This document shows, piece after piece, positions 1 through 9,188 of a DNA stretch of 32,866 bases; within the stretch, counting starts at the first letter, position 1, and each line of letters starts with the position of its first letter. The notes beneath the pieces were generated by a model. That model was not told the DNA's origin and searched no databases. It saw only the letters and a list, made by a program, of their open reading frames with translations. The position numbers and the translations under genes are program-made. This DNA is from Pasteurellaceae bacterium (lineage in GTDB: Bacteria > Pseudomonadota > Gammaproteobacteria > Enterobacterales > Pasteurellaceae), in the NCBI GenBank assembly GCA_030528525.1, contig JAUMYT010000020.1, positions 1 to 32,866 of the forward strand. Reading direction: 5' to 3'.

Positions 1-56
1 CCGATTGTACCCACGTTTACGTGCGGTTTTGTACGTTCAAATTTTTCTTTAGACAT
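1..56 (-). CDS. tufB: Elongation factor Tu, N-terminal fragment (runs off the window)
   Basis: The reverse complement opens with ATG and encodes the EF-Tu N-terminus MSKEKFERTKPHVNVGTIG, ending at the window edge just before the P-loop. EF-Tu delivers aminoacyl-tRNA to the ribosome in a GTP-dependent way. The four tRNA genes just upstream on the same strand have the order seen ahead of tufB in enterobacteria (Thr-Tyr-Gly-Thr-tufB), which is why this copy is called tufB rather than tufA. A GAGGGACTCTC stretch precedes the ATG and contains a GAGG ribosome-binding core. Only 18 codons are visible, so nothing can be said about the rest. Confidence 0.93.
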   Translation of the reverse strand, partial: MSKEKFERTKPHVNVGTI

Positions 57-164
57 TGAGAGTCCCTCTAAACAAACACGGTTATGGATGGTTCAATATA
101 CCACATTAACCAAAATTCAAATTTGCTGTTAATTAAGGACAGGACAGGAAGGAAATACTAGGAC

Positions 165-240
165 TGGTGCTGATAGGCGGATTTGAACCGCCGACCTCAC
201 CCTTACCAAGGGTGCGCTCTACCAACTGAGCTATATCAGC
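165..240 (-). tRNA. thrT: tRNA-Thr (GGU)
   Basis: On the minus strand a 76-nt cloverleaf has acceptor GCTGATA/TATCAGC, anticodon GGT flanked by CCCTT and AAGGG, T-loop GGTTCAAATCC and an encoded CCA. It is the last tRNA of the cluster before tufB. Confidence 0.96.
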
Positions 241-243
241 GCT

Positions 244-318
<75 letters not shown>

Positions 319-359
319 TGTTCTAAATTCGTCTGTCCCAGAGAATTCAATTAAAGAAA

Positions 360-444
360 TGGTGGAGGGAGAAGGATTCGAACCTTCGAAGGCTGAGCCA
401 ACAGATTTACAGTCTGCCCCCTTTGGCCACTCGGGAATCCCTCC
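360..444 (-). tRNA. tyrU: tRNA-Tyr (GUA)
   Basis: The 85-nt minus-strand class II tRNA has a long variable arm, acceptor GGAGGGA/TCCCTCC, anticodon GTA within CTGTAAATC, T-loop GGTTCGAATCC and an encoded CCA. Confidence 0.96.
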
Positions 445-477
445 ACGTTAATTGAATGCTTGATTACTTTGCAAGAA

Positions 478-553
<76 letters not shown>

Positions 554-581
554 ATTGCGTTGTCGTAAGCAAGTGGCGTGC

Positions 582-609
582 ATTATAGGGCTTTCCGAAA
601 TCCTTGCAA
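582..609 (-). promoter_or_regulatory. Sigma-70 promoter of the tRNA-tufB operon
   Basis: On the minus strand, TTGCAA (604-609) and a perfect TATAAT (582-587) are 16 bp apart, about 28 bp upstream of the first tRNA. The bases after the -10 are GCACGCC, a GC-rich discriminator of the kind found at stringently controlled stable-RNA promoters (the stringent control is inferred). Confidence 0.75.
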
Positions 610-769
610 GTATTTTTTTTCAAAAAAATTAAAAAAAACGTTTTTTCGCTTGTAAAATACTCAAACTGATGATTTTTTAGATGTTTTACTCGCTTTTTCG
701 GCAATAAACAGGCTTTATGCTATACTATGCTTTTCATCCATACTGGCTTTTTATTGTCGAGATTTGGCG

Positions 770-1720
770 ATGTTGCTACCTGAAACCCACAAAATCACCC
801 CATTTTTGACTTTTGACCGTCAACAATGGGCTTCTTTACGAAAATCCGTTCCTTTAACACTCACTGAAAAAGATCTCAAACCGCTTCTTGGTTTTAATGA
901 AGATCTTTCGTTAGATGAAGTTAGCACTATTTATCTGCCTTTGGCACGTTTAATCAATTATTACATTGATGAAAACCTCAAACGTCAGCAGGTGTTGCAC
1001 CGTTTTTTAGATGTCAAACCGCCAAAAGTGCCGTACATCATTAGTATTGCAGGGAGCGTATCGGTGGGCAAAAGCACCTCCGCCCGTATTTTGCAAGCCT
1101 TGCTCTCGAGCTGGCCGAAAGAGCGAAAAGTGTCGCTGATTACCACAGACGGCTTTTTGTACCCCCTTGCGGTATTGCAAGAAAAAAATCTACTGCACCG
1201 CAAAGGTTTCCCTGAATCTTACGATATTCATCGCCTGATTGAATTTGTGTCCGATTTGAAATCAGGCAAACCGCTAGTGAAAGCCCCAATTTACTCACAT
1301 TTAACCTACGACATCATTCCCGATCAATTTACCGAAGTGGCAGAACCCGATATTGTGATTTTGGAAGGGTTGAACGTGCTACAAACAGGAATGAATTATC
1401 CGGCCAGTCCGCACAATGTGTTTGTGTCGGATTTCGTGGATTTTTCGATCTATGTGGATGCGGAAGAAGAGCTACTATTGCAGTGGTATATCAACCGTTT
1501 CTTAAAATTCCGCCGCAGTGCGTTTTCTGACCCCAATTCTTATTTCCACCACTATTCTAAATTATCAGAACAGGAAGCCATCGAAACAGCGACCAAAATT
1601 TGGAATGAGATCAACGGGTTAAATTTACGCAAAAATATCCTACCCAGCCGTGAGCGGGCCAACTTGATCTTAACCAAAGGCGATGATCACGCCATTCAAA
1701 CGGTCAAACTGCGGAAATAA
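770..1720 (+). CDS. coaA: Pantothenate kinase, type I
   Basis: This enzyme phosphorylates pantothenate with ATP, the first and feedback-regulated step of coenzyme A synthesis, in the cytosol. The 316-residue product matches the usual length of E. coli CoaA. A Walker A motif (GSVSVGKS, near residue 95) lies in the conserved context [15 protein letters not shown], the KGFPESYD segment and LEGLNVLQ are also family hallmarks. ATG at 770 is preferred over the in-frame TTG at 764 because a GAGA core lies seven bases before it. A TATACT at 721-726 may be its -10 element, with no convincing -35. The next gene begins on the base after the stop, so the two are co-transcribed. Confidence 0.96.
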   Translation: MLLPETHKITPFLTFDRQQWASLRKSVPLTLTEKDLKPLLGFNEDLSLDEVSTIYLPLARLINYYIDENLKRQQVLHRFLDVKPPKVPYIISIAGSVSVGKSTSARILQALLSSWPKERKVSLITTDGFLYPLAVLQEKNLLHRKGFPESYDIHRLIEFVSDLKSGKPLVKAPIYSHLTYDIIPDQFTEVAEPDIVILEGLNVLQTGMNYPASPHNVFVSDFVDFSIYVDAEEELLLQWYINRFLKFRRSAFSDPNSYFHHYSKLSEQEAIETATKIWNEINGLNLRKNILPSRERANLILTKGDDHAIQTVKLRK

Positions 1721-2431
1721 ATGGCAAGTACAGGGTTTCAATTCAAGCAATTTTTTGTCGCCCACGATCAATGTGCGATGAAAGTGAACACGGACGGCAT
1801 TTTGCTCGGGGCGATTGCCGACACTCACAACGCCAAACAGATCTTGGACATTGGCACGGGAACGGGGTTGGTGGCATTGATGTTGGCTCAACGGACGGCA
1901 AATGATGTACAGATTACGGGGCTTGAAATTGAGCCGTCCGCTTTTCAGCAAGCGACACAAAATGTGGCAAACAGCCCGTGGGCGGGGCGGATCACCATCT
2001 TACAAGGGGGGCTGTTTGAGCAAGATTTTGTAAAATCCTTTGAACTTATCGTTTCAAATCCCCCTTATTTTACGCATAGCCTACCAAGCCGTAATGCCCA
2101 ACGAGATCTCGCTCGCTTTTTAAATCAAAGCCATTTTCAGTGGCTTAAACAGGCAAAAAATTGGCTCTCCCTACAAGGAAAAATCTATTTCATTTTGCCT
2201 ACTAAATGTGCAGAATCGCTCATCATACAAGCAGAGTCTATTGGGCTATATTGTCATGAAAAATGGCAAATTTGTACTAAAAAAGGAAAAAACCCCAAAC
2301 GACAAATTATCGGTTGGGGATTAATACCTACAGCAAAACCACATACACACATATTAACGATTTATGAGGCTGATAATCAATATAGCGAGTCGTTTAAAGT
2401 GCTCACACAAGCATTCTACTTGAATTTTTAA
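1721..2431 (+). CDS. trmN: tRNA1(Val) (adenine-37-N6)-methyltransferase
   Basis: The 236-residue product is a YfiC/TrmN6-type methyltransferase that makes m6A at position 37 of tRNA1(Val). The SAM-binding motif I (LDIGTGTGL, around residue 43) and the catalytic N6-adenine motif NPPYF (around residue 110) are both present, and the length is normal for the family. ATG follows directly on the coaA stop codon with no gap, indicating translational coupling. Bases 2003-2036, just before the NPPYF codons, resemble the 34-base repeat described elsewhere in this window. That stretch encodes a QGGLFEQDF loop in a part of the family that I recall as variable. Confidence 0.92.
   Translation: MASTGFQFKQFFVAHDQCAMKVNTDGILLGAIADTHNAKQILDIGTGTGLVALMLAQRTANDVQITGLEIEPSAFQQATQNVANSPWAGRITILQGGLFEQDFVKSFELIVSNPPYFTHSLPSRNAQRDLARFLNQSHFQWLKQAKNWLSLQGKIYFILPTKCAESLIIQAESIGLYCHEKWQICTKKGKNPKRQIIGWGLIPTAKPHTHILTIYEADNQYSESFKVLTQAFYLNF
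2003..2036 (+). repeat. Intragenic 34-base repeat-like copy in trmN
   Basis: The segment starts CAAGGGGG and ends AGATTTTGTAAAAT, exactly 34 bases, the same ends and length as the intergenic copies (closest to the one at 22019-22052). The middle differs. It is inside coding sequence and could be a chance resemblance. Confidence 0.35.
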
Positions 2432-2462
2432 TCAGCGAATACGCCTTATTAACAAACAGGAA

Positions 2463-2783
2463 CTACGTTTCTTTCACAATAGGTCTCAGCTTAAACACCC
2501 GTTGTTCATCAATGACTTTAAACAAGAGGTCGATATTCGGGTGTTTACCTGGATTTTGCTTAGCATCAACAACATGTTCGGCAAACCAAATCAAACCCTG
2601 TTGAGCCGCTTCTGGCGTCAGTCTTGTAAAACGTTCAGCCAAAGTATAGTAGAGTTTTAACGAGCCTAATTTTCCCTCAATGGCCGGAATTATGTGAATA
2701 ATCTCTTCATCCTCATTCACAATTTCTAACTTCATCACATGATCAACACACGCAAATGTGGCTAAATAATCTTTAAATTGCAT
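2463..2783 (-). CDS. Small conserved protein of unknown function (tentatively DUF2322-like)
   Basis: This 106-residue soluble protein has no signal peptide or membrane segment. It has an acidic N-terminal half and a notable ending segment AEHVVDAKQNPGKHPNIDLL. That segment recalls the DUF2322 family of small uncharacterised proteins, but the match is from memory and tentative. A strong ribosome-binding site (GAGGAGAG) sits just before the ATG. The start lies 12 bases after the ftsN stop codon, so it is almost certainly in the same transcript as ftsN. No biochemical role can be assigned; the operon position alone hints at cell envelope or division. Confidence 0.75.
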   Translation of the reverse strand: MQFKDYLATFACVDHVMKLEIVNEDEEIIHIIPAIEGKLGSLKLYYTLAERFTRLTPEAAQQGLIWFAEHVVDAKQNPGKHPNIDLLFKVIDEQRVFKLRPIVKET

Positions 2784-2795
2784 CTTCTCTCTCCT

Positions 2796-3557
2796 CTACA
2801 TGCTAATAATCACGCATTCAGCCACATTGCGTGCGTTTGATTGAGCAACAGAAGTCGCAGCACGATCACCAATAGGCCCAACCACAACACGATTCCACTC
2901 CCCACTACTATTAATTCGGGCATTATAGCCTGACATAGCTAAACGAGCCTGCATATTTTCGGCTTGAGCTTTGTTTTTAAAAGCCCCACACTGCAAACCA
3001 AATCGACCTGCACTCTTTGGTGCATCTGCTGGGGCTCTTACAACCATTTTAGCTGATGGCTTATCTTGTATCTGCTTAAGTGCCTCTAGACGTTCTTTTT
3101 CTGCTCTTTTTGCTAACTCTTGCTTCTGTTTTTCCTCTGCCAAACGCTGTTCTTGGATGGCTTGTTCAGTAAGTTGAGGCTCATTAACCAACGGAAAGCC
3201 TTGCCCAGCGTTTCCTTGCTGCTCCAAGCGACGTCTTTCCTCCGCTTTTTGCCTTAAAAGTTGTTGCTCTTTTGTCAGCCGAGCTAATTTTGAATTTGGA
3301 TCAACGGGGATTTCACGCGTTTCTAAATCACGAATATAACTGTAAATCTCTTCAGGAGGGCTAGGTAATGCAGTTTTCGTTTTCTGCTTCTGCTGAATTT
3401 GAGTAGCTGGTTGCTGATTAGTATTAACCTGCATATTATTAAGCACCCACAAACCTAACATACTGAGTAACAGCAATAAAAAAATAATGATAATAATCAG
3501 GAATTTATTTCCACTTTTTTTTGGCTTAGTACGCACTGCATAATCACGGTTTGGCAC
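2796..3557 (-). CDS. ftsN: Cell division protein FtsN (SPOR-domain)
   Basis: FtsN is the late divisome protein that triggers septal peptidoglycan synthesis and binds denuded glycan through its SPOR domain. The product has a short cytoplasmic N-terminus (PNRDYAVRTKPKK, cf. the RDYVRR start of E. coli FtsN), one membrane segment of mostly I/L residues (about 20-40), a long Gln/Lys/Glu-rich periplasmic linker with coiled-coil character, and a C-terminal SPOR domain beginning near FGLQCGAFKNK. The open frame extends upstream to a TTG at 3575 that lacks a ribosome-binding site. GTG at 3557 has AAGAGG five bases upstream and restores the family's N-terminus, so it is preferred (253 residues). Confidence 0.88.
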   Translation of the reverse strand: MPNRDYAVRTKPKKSGNKFLIIIIIFLLLLLSMLGLWVLNNMQVNTNQQPATQIQQKQKTKTALPSPPEEIYSYIRDLETREIPVDPNSKLARLTKEQQLLRQKAEERRRLEQQGNAGQGFPLVNEPQLTEQAIQEQRLAEEKQKQELAKRAEKERLEALKQIQDKPSAKMVVRAPADAPKSAGRFGLQCGAFKNKAQAENMQARLAMSGYNARINSSGEWNRVVVGPIGDRAATSVAQSNARNVAECVIISM

Positions 3558-3657
3558 AATAACCTCTTCTTTCAAAAATCTAACTTGAATAAGTAAGATA
3601 GTACTAAAAAAATCTGCACTTGACTAGAAAACCGATCGACTCTACGGCTCACTTATC

Positions 3658-4296
3658 TCATATTTTTTCCACTTTTAAACTCCCCGCCTCCACACACAGC
3701 ACACGATGAAACAACGCTCGCATCTCATCCAATTGATGTGTGACCATCAACAAGGTCAAATGGCGTTGTTGGCAGAGCTGTTCCACTAACTGTTGCAACT
3801 CGATTCGCCGTTGTGGGTCAAGGGCGGAGAAGGGTTCATCAAGCAGCAAGATGGGCTTCTCTCGTAATAAGGTGCGTGCCAATGCCACTCGCTGTTTTTG
3901 CCCTCCTGAAAGCAGTTCAGCCTTGCGGTGTAGCAACTCGCCAATGCCCATTTGTTCAGCAATTTCGGTAATTTTTTGCATTTGCTCAGTGTTGAGTGAA
4001 AGGCTCGGCACCAAGGCTAAACCTATATTTTGTGCCACCGTTAAATGGGGAAATAGATTATTATCTTGAAAGAGCATCGAAACAGGGCGTTCGGCAGGCG
4101 ATGTGGCAAGATGATCTTCGCCATTTAGCCACAGTTTGCCACGTTCAGCTTGTTCAAAACCGGCAATCAAATTGAGCAAGGTGCTTTTTCCCGATCCACT
4201 TTCGCCGATAATCGCCACTCGTTCGCCTTTGGCAACATTGAGCTGAAAGTGCATTGGCAGTTCTGGATAATCAAATGACAGGTCTAATGCAATCAT
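3658..4296 (-). CDS. thiQ: Thiamine ABC transporter, ATP-binding protein
   Basis: This is the cytoplasmic ATPase of the thiamine/thiamine-pyrophosphate importer. The 212 residues contain Walker A GESGSGKST (about 32-40), the Q-loop LFQDNN, the ABC signature LSGGQKQRVALARTLL, Walker B ILLLDEPFSALD and the switch histidine in MVTHQ, so all catalytic motifs are intact. The length suits ThiQ, which is shorter than most importer ATPases. Its ATG overlaps the thiP stop codon (ATGA), so the pair is translationally coupled. The usual third partner, the binding protein thiB, is not next to them. Confidence 0.93.
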   Translation of the reverse strand: MIALDLSFDYPELPMHFQLNVAKGERVAIIGESGSGKSTLLNLIAGFEQAERGKLWLNGEDHLATSPAERPVSMLFQDNNLFPHLTVAQNIGLALVPSLSLNTEQMQKITEIAEQMGIGELLHRKAELLSGGQKQRVALARTLLREKPILLLDEPFSALDPQRRIELQQLVEQLCQQRHLTLLMVTHQLDEMRALFHRVLCVEAGSLKVEKI

Positions 4297-5894
4297 TTTG
4301 AGTTCTCATTTTGTTCAATCAATAGGAAAGGTAAAAAAGCCAATATCATCAACACCAATGCGGTAACAGCGGCATCTTCCATTCTGTAACTGCCGAGCTG
4401 TTGATAGAGCAGATAAGGCAAGGTGCTGAAATCAGGGCTGCCGAAGAAGGCAATCACCGCAAAACTGCCTAAACTGGACGACATTGCTAACGCAAAAGCA
4501 CTGAGTAACGGTTTCCACAAATAGGCTTTTTCGACAATCCACCAACGGAGGAAGCCAGTTAAACCAAGGCTTTGGGCGAGTTTATCGTGGCTGACTAGCG
4601 TTTTCCACATCGCAGAAAACAGCATTCGGTAAATATAAGGCAATAAAATCAAACCGTTACAAACGCCGACTAACAACATCAGTTGCCAAGTCGAAAGTTC
4701 AATTTGCATCAGAAGCAAAAACAGCCCAACGGCTAACATAAATACTGGCATTATGAGCGGATAAGTCGTTACACCCGCCAAGATGCTTTGGCGAATTTTA
4801 TGGTGATGATAGGCAAGTTGGCGGGCTTCCAAGGCAATTACATAGGCAATTGAAATTACGGTTACGGAAGCGATTAAACTGAGCAACAACGAATAAAAAC
4901 TCGCTTGCCAAAGCAAGGGATTGGCGAGTCGTGTGAAAAAATTGGAGACACTCACGCCCGACCAAATCACGCTTAACAAGGGGGTGAGTATTGCAAAAAA
5001 ATGCCCAAAAAGTACCCCTTGTAGTCCCCATTTTCGCCAACCGTAAGGCTTGGCTCGCCAAATTTGTTCGGCAGGTGGGGGCGAATAGTGGCTACGCTGA
5101 AAGGCATATTTGCTGACAACATCCATTATCAGCTGTAAGCCAATGCCCACCACCATTTGGGTCATAATCAACATTACCGCTTTGGCGAAATCAAACTCAA
5201 AGGTCACCGCCTGATAAATCGCCACTTCCAAGGTGCTGTATTTCGGCCCACCACCGAGCATTAACACAATCGGAAAACTGGTAAAACAGATCAGAAAAAT
5301 GGTGGTAAACGCATACGGCAAAATGCCTTTGAGAATAGGCAACTCCACAATACGGAAGTAATTCAGCCCCGTTAAATTGAGCTGTGCCGCTAATTTGTGC
5401 TGAGAGGTGGGAATAAGCCGCAACCCTTGCAAGCAGTATTTGGTCGCCAACGGAATATTGAAAAACAAGTGGGCGAGTAAAATCCCTTGCAAACCATATA
5501 ATTGGAACTGCCATTCCAACCCAAACCGCTGAAACAGTTGAGCCAGCCAGCCTGAGTTTCCCCATACGCCAATAATGGCAAAAATCACCACCAACGACGG
5601 CAACGCCCAGGCAAAGGTAATCAATTTATACAAAATGGCTTTGCCGTTAAAATCCAAATAGAAAAAACTGCGAGCCAATAAAATGCCGAAAAAGGTGGCT
5701 AACATCGCCGAAAGTGTCGCTTGAAGCAGACTATATTGCAAAATGTGCCAAACTTCGCTGAAGGTCCAAAATGTTTCATCGGTGCGATGATCAAACAACG
5801 CCCACAAACTAAAGGCGTATAGGGCAACGATCACGACATAGAGCGTCCAAGCGGTGGATTGAGTAAAACGGCGTAGCATTGGCAATGTTCTCAC
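4293..5894 (-). CDS. thiP: Thiamine ABC transporter, permease
   Basis: This 533-residue inner-membrane permease has two homologous halves of about six membrane segments each, as in the ThiP/iron-type fused permeases. Each half carries a permease loop that contacts ThiQ: one around ...LNLTGLNYFRIVELPIL, the other around ...QSLGLTGFLRWWIVEKAYL. The frame opens with GTG at 5894. An ATG at 5879 (sixth codon) is an equally plausible start, since neither has a clear ribosome-binding site. In most relatives thiB precedes thiP; here the neighbour upstream is a divergent yfcZ-like gene and no TPP riboswitch is visible in the gap. The symbol rests on pairing with thiQ. Confidence 0.9.
   Translation of the reverse strand: MRTLPMLRRFTQSTAWTLYVVIVALYAFSLWALFDHRTDETFWTFSEVWHILQYSLLQATLSAMLATFFGILLARSFFYLDFNGKAILYKLITFAWALPSLVVIFAIIGVWGNSGWLAQLFQRFGLEWQFQLYGLQGILLAHLFFNIPLATKYCLQGLRLIPTSQHKLAAQLNLTGLNYFRIVELPILKGILPYAFTTIFLICFTSFPIVLMLGGGPKYSTLEVAIYQAVTFEFDFAKAVMLIMTQMVVGIGLQLIMDVVSKYAFQRSHYSPPPAEQIWRAKPYGWRKWGLQGVLFGHFFAILTPLLSVIWSGVSVSNFFTRLANPLLWQASFYSLLLSLIASVTVISIAYVIALEARQLAYHHHKIRQSILAGVTTYPLIMPVFMLAVGLFLLLMQIELSTWQLMLLVGVCNGLILLPYIYRMLFSAMWKTLVSHDKLAQSLGLTGFLRWWIVEKAYLWKPLLSAFALAMSSSLGSFAVIAFFGSPDFSTLPYLLYQQLGSYRMEDAAVTALVLMILAFLPFLLIEQNENSK
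4977..5010 (+). repeat. Intragenic 34-base repeat-like copy in thiP
   Basis: CAAGGGGGTGAG starts the segment and TGCCCAAAA ends it, resembling the degenerate copy in tonB. A reverse-oriented ACCCCTTG follows at 5014-5021. It is read antisense within thiP, in a membrane segment coding FFAILTPLL, and may be fortuitous. Confidence 0.3.
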
Positions 5895-5938
5895 TATTTT
5901 TCAGCTAATTTACCCTATTTTCGGGATAAAGTTAAATA

Positions 5939-5959
5939 TTGTTCTATTTCAAAGAACAA
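5939..5959. promoter_or_regulatory. Inverted repeat between thiP and the yfcZ-like gene
   Basis: TTGTTCT and AGAACAA form a perfect 7-bp inverted repeat with a 7-base spacer, in the divergent gap between the two start codons. Its size suits a dimeric repressor operator, but no regulator is identified. Confidence 0.35.
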
Positions 5960-6007
5960 AGCCAAAAATTCCGCTATGATCTTTTTATTTCAATCTAGGA
6001 AAAGACA

Positions 6008-6301
6008 ATGACTAAAACCCTGAGCGATAAAGTGGAAAGTTGCAAAAACGGTTGCAAACCGAGCGACACCCGAATGTTTGACAACAGTGAAAACAGCTTA
6101 CAATTTGAGTTAAGTTATGCCACCGAAGCAGAAGCCCAAACGGCTTTAGATTATTTGCTCAGCAAGGCACGAGAAGTGGAAACCGAGCCATGCCAGATTC
6201 AAAGTGAGATACGCCACGTTGAAAACGGCGTACAGCTCAACGCCCAATTTACGTTCAGTTGCCAAGCAGAAGTGGTGATTTTTCAGATGAAATTACGCTA
6301 A
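6008..6301 (+). CDS. YfcZ/YiiS family protein
   Basis: The 97-residue soluble protein has an N-terminal Cys-containing segment (ESCKNGCKPSD). It then shows the family pattern: an FDNSEN strand, an Ala/Glu-rich helix (ATEAEAQTALDYLLSKARE), the strongly conserved VETEPCQI, and a C-terminus FTFSCQAEVVIFQMKLR. Both the EPC and FSC/FACEAE cysteines of E. coli YfcZ are kept, as is the closing IFQ-x-x-LR. The function of the family is unknown. AGGAAAAG lies six bases before the ATG. It is transcribed divergently from thiP. Confidence 0.85.
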   Translation: MTKTLSDKVESCKNGCKPSDTRMFDNSENSLQFELSYATEAEAQTALDYLLSKAREVETEPCQIQSEIRHVENGVQLNAQFTFSCQAEVVIFQMKLR

Positions 6302-6322
6302 TCACCCTATTTTAGCTGAAGT

Positions 6323-6958
6323 TTGATCGGATTGGGAATATGGCTAAGCCGGCGAAAAGATACAACGATTAACGTTGCCTTTTTATGGTTTGGTGCTACG
6401 GTAATCATCGACGGATTATTTGCCTTAATTGGACAAATTTATCAAACTGGGGTAGCTCCTAGGCAGCTGTTTGCACTTTGGACATTGCTCCAACTACCGT
6501 TATGCTTTGCCTTGCGCAATGTTGCTAACCTACTGCTGCTTTGTGTAACCACTAATCTTGCCTTTTTCATCTATTTCAATGCTGATTTTCGCTCTTATCA
6601 AGCCACACAGTTTACGTTTTTTCTTAACGTCTTATTGTTTACTTTGACCTGCCGCTTTTCTTCTCGATTTTACGATCCTTGGCAAATCGTCTGCCGAACC
6701 ATCGCCATTATCGGCATACTCTGTGGTTTATATAGTGGACTACTGAAACACTATAATTGGCTTCCCGTACTCTGCATATTGGCGGCTGGCTTTTGGTTTT
6801 TTTCCTCTCACAGAGAATTCAAACTCCCAAGTCATGAATTCTTCTTTTCGGAAGGGAAAGGCGAACATTATGCTCAAGCAGAATACGGAGAATACCGATT
6901 TAAGCAGGGTAAATTATTGCTGAGTCGCTTGCTTGATGCGAAGCATCAGCTATTATGA
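6323..6958 (+). pseudogene. Headless remnant of a DUF2157-type membrane protein
   Basis: The 211-codon frame encodes about six membrane segments. It begins inside a family-like stretch (FALIGQIYQTGVAPRQLFALWTLLQLP) that resembles the interior of DUF2157 membrane proteins. In that family a soluble N-terminal helical region and two or more membrane segments come first; here the frame starts right after an in-frame TGA (6317-6319), with a TTG and no ribosome-binding site. I infer that the 5' third of the gene has been deleted. The C-terminal soluble tail ends ...LSRLLDAKHQLL. It might still be expressed as a short protein behind the yfcZ-like gene, 21 bases away. Confidence 0.55.
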
Positions 6959-6968
6959 GGCTGCAATA

Positions 6969-7002
6969 CAAGGGGGTGAGAAACCCCAAGTTTTTGCAAA
7001 AT
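6969..7002 (+). repeat. 34-base dispersed repeat, copy A
   Basis: It begins CAAGGGGGTGAGAA and ends TTTTTGCAAAAT, 34 bases in all. It lies between the convergent 3' ends of the DUF2157 remnant and obgE. Confidence 0.75.
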
Positions 7003-7012
7003 TGAAGTGTAG

Positions 7013-7039
7013 AGGGCGAAGCATACGCTTCGCCCTTTT
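7013..7039 (+). terminator. Hairpin between the DUF2157 remnant and obgE
   Basis: AGGGCGAAGC (7013-7022) and GCTTCGCCCT (7027-7036) form a perfect 10-bp stem around a 4-base loop, followed by TTTT on the plus strand. Read for obgE the tail is poor in T, so termination that way is less certain. Confidence 0.65.
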
Positions 7040-7041
7040 GC

Positions 7042-8226
<1,185 letters not shown>

Positions 8227-8271
8227 CTATGGCGATTGCAAAATATGATCAGAATCTGATCGCTTGCATCG

Positions 8272-9188
8272 CTACTTCTTACACAATTTATCGCCTAATG
8301 TGGATAAAATTGTGCCAATAATCACTATCAATGCTCCGAAATAACTCAGTAAATTCATTGTTAATGGAGCGATTTCATTGGGTAAAATTAAATGTCCAAT
8401 AGCTTGAAATGCCATTGTAAAAATCGGTAATAAAATGGTAATCACACTGACCTTTGAAGCATCCCAATAGTTCAAGGCTTCTGCATAAGCACCGTAACCA
8501 ATTAGGGTATTTAAGCAACAGAAAATAAAACAGCCTAATACCAAACCACTCAACGCTTGAGTTTGATGGATGTGCATAAATGGCAGAAACACCAAGGTAC
8601 AGCCACAATAAATAAGTAATAGCACTTGCTGAGCCGTGTATTGTGCTAGTAATAATTTTTGAGCCACACCATAAATTACCCAAATGATGGCTGCACTTGC
8701 TCCAATTACCACGCCTAAACCGTATTGATTTAAAGCAATGAGATCGACCAAGCGTTGATTAAAAAAGGCGATTAAACCGAATACCAACAACACTAACCCA
8801 ATCTTCTGATAGCGACCAAATTTCTCTTTAAAAATCAGAAAGCTACAGAACATCATCGTAAAAGGAGATAATTGCCATAGCACCTGATTGGTTGTCGGTT
8901 CAATAAAATTTAGGGCATAACTTGAAGCGAAAAAATAATAACTTAAGCCAATTACCCCGAAAATCAGCAATTTCCAACGCTGCTTATCTGTCAAATTCGG
9001 CAGTTTTGGGAGTTTTTACTCATTCCTAAAATGAAGAATAACCCAAGACCTGCCACCAAAAAGCGGAACCAAACTAAGGTTTGAGCATCCATTACCGACA
9101 GCACTTTTTGTGCAGCAATCGGCATTGCTCCCCACATTGCTGTTGCCAGTAATGCTAAAGAAATCCCTTTGACTGGATTATAACTCAT
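8272..9188 (-). pseudogene. EamA/DMT-family transporter, frameshifted (second tandem copy)
   Basis: Two adjoining frames together make one ten-segment drug/metabolite transporter. Codons from ATG at 9188 encode a normal N-terminus (ISLALLATAMWGAMPIAAQKVL). The continuation, PKLPNLTDKQRWKLLIFGVIG and onward to 8272, lies in another frame. The break falls in a run of five A near 9015. Adding one A there restores an unbroken protein of about 305 residues, similar throughout to the intact neighbour at 9178-10119. The start overlaps that neighbour's stop by 11 bases, behind AAGGAAAA. It is either a fresh single-base loss or a homopolymer sequencing error. Confidence 0.82.

Noticed and set aside
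5895..6007. TPP riboswitch ahead of thiP
   Set aside because: The conserved CTGAGA and ACC-TGATCTGG-type segments are absent on the minus strand.
8247..8261. Palindrome GATCAGA-A-TCTGATC between the EamA remnant and obgE
   Set aside because: It is too short for a terminator and has no T-run or known operator match; noted only.
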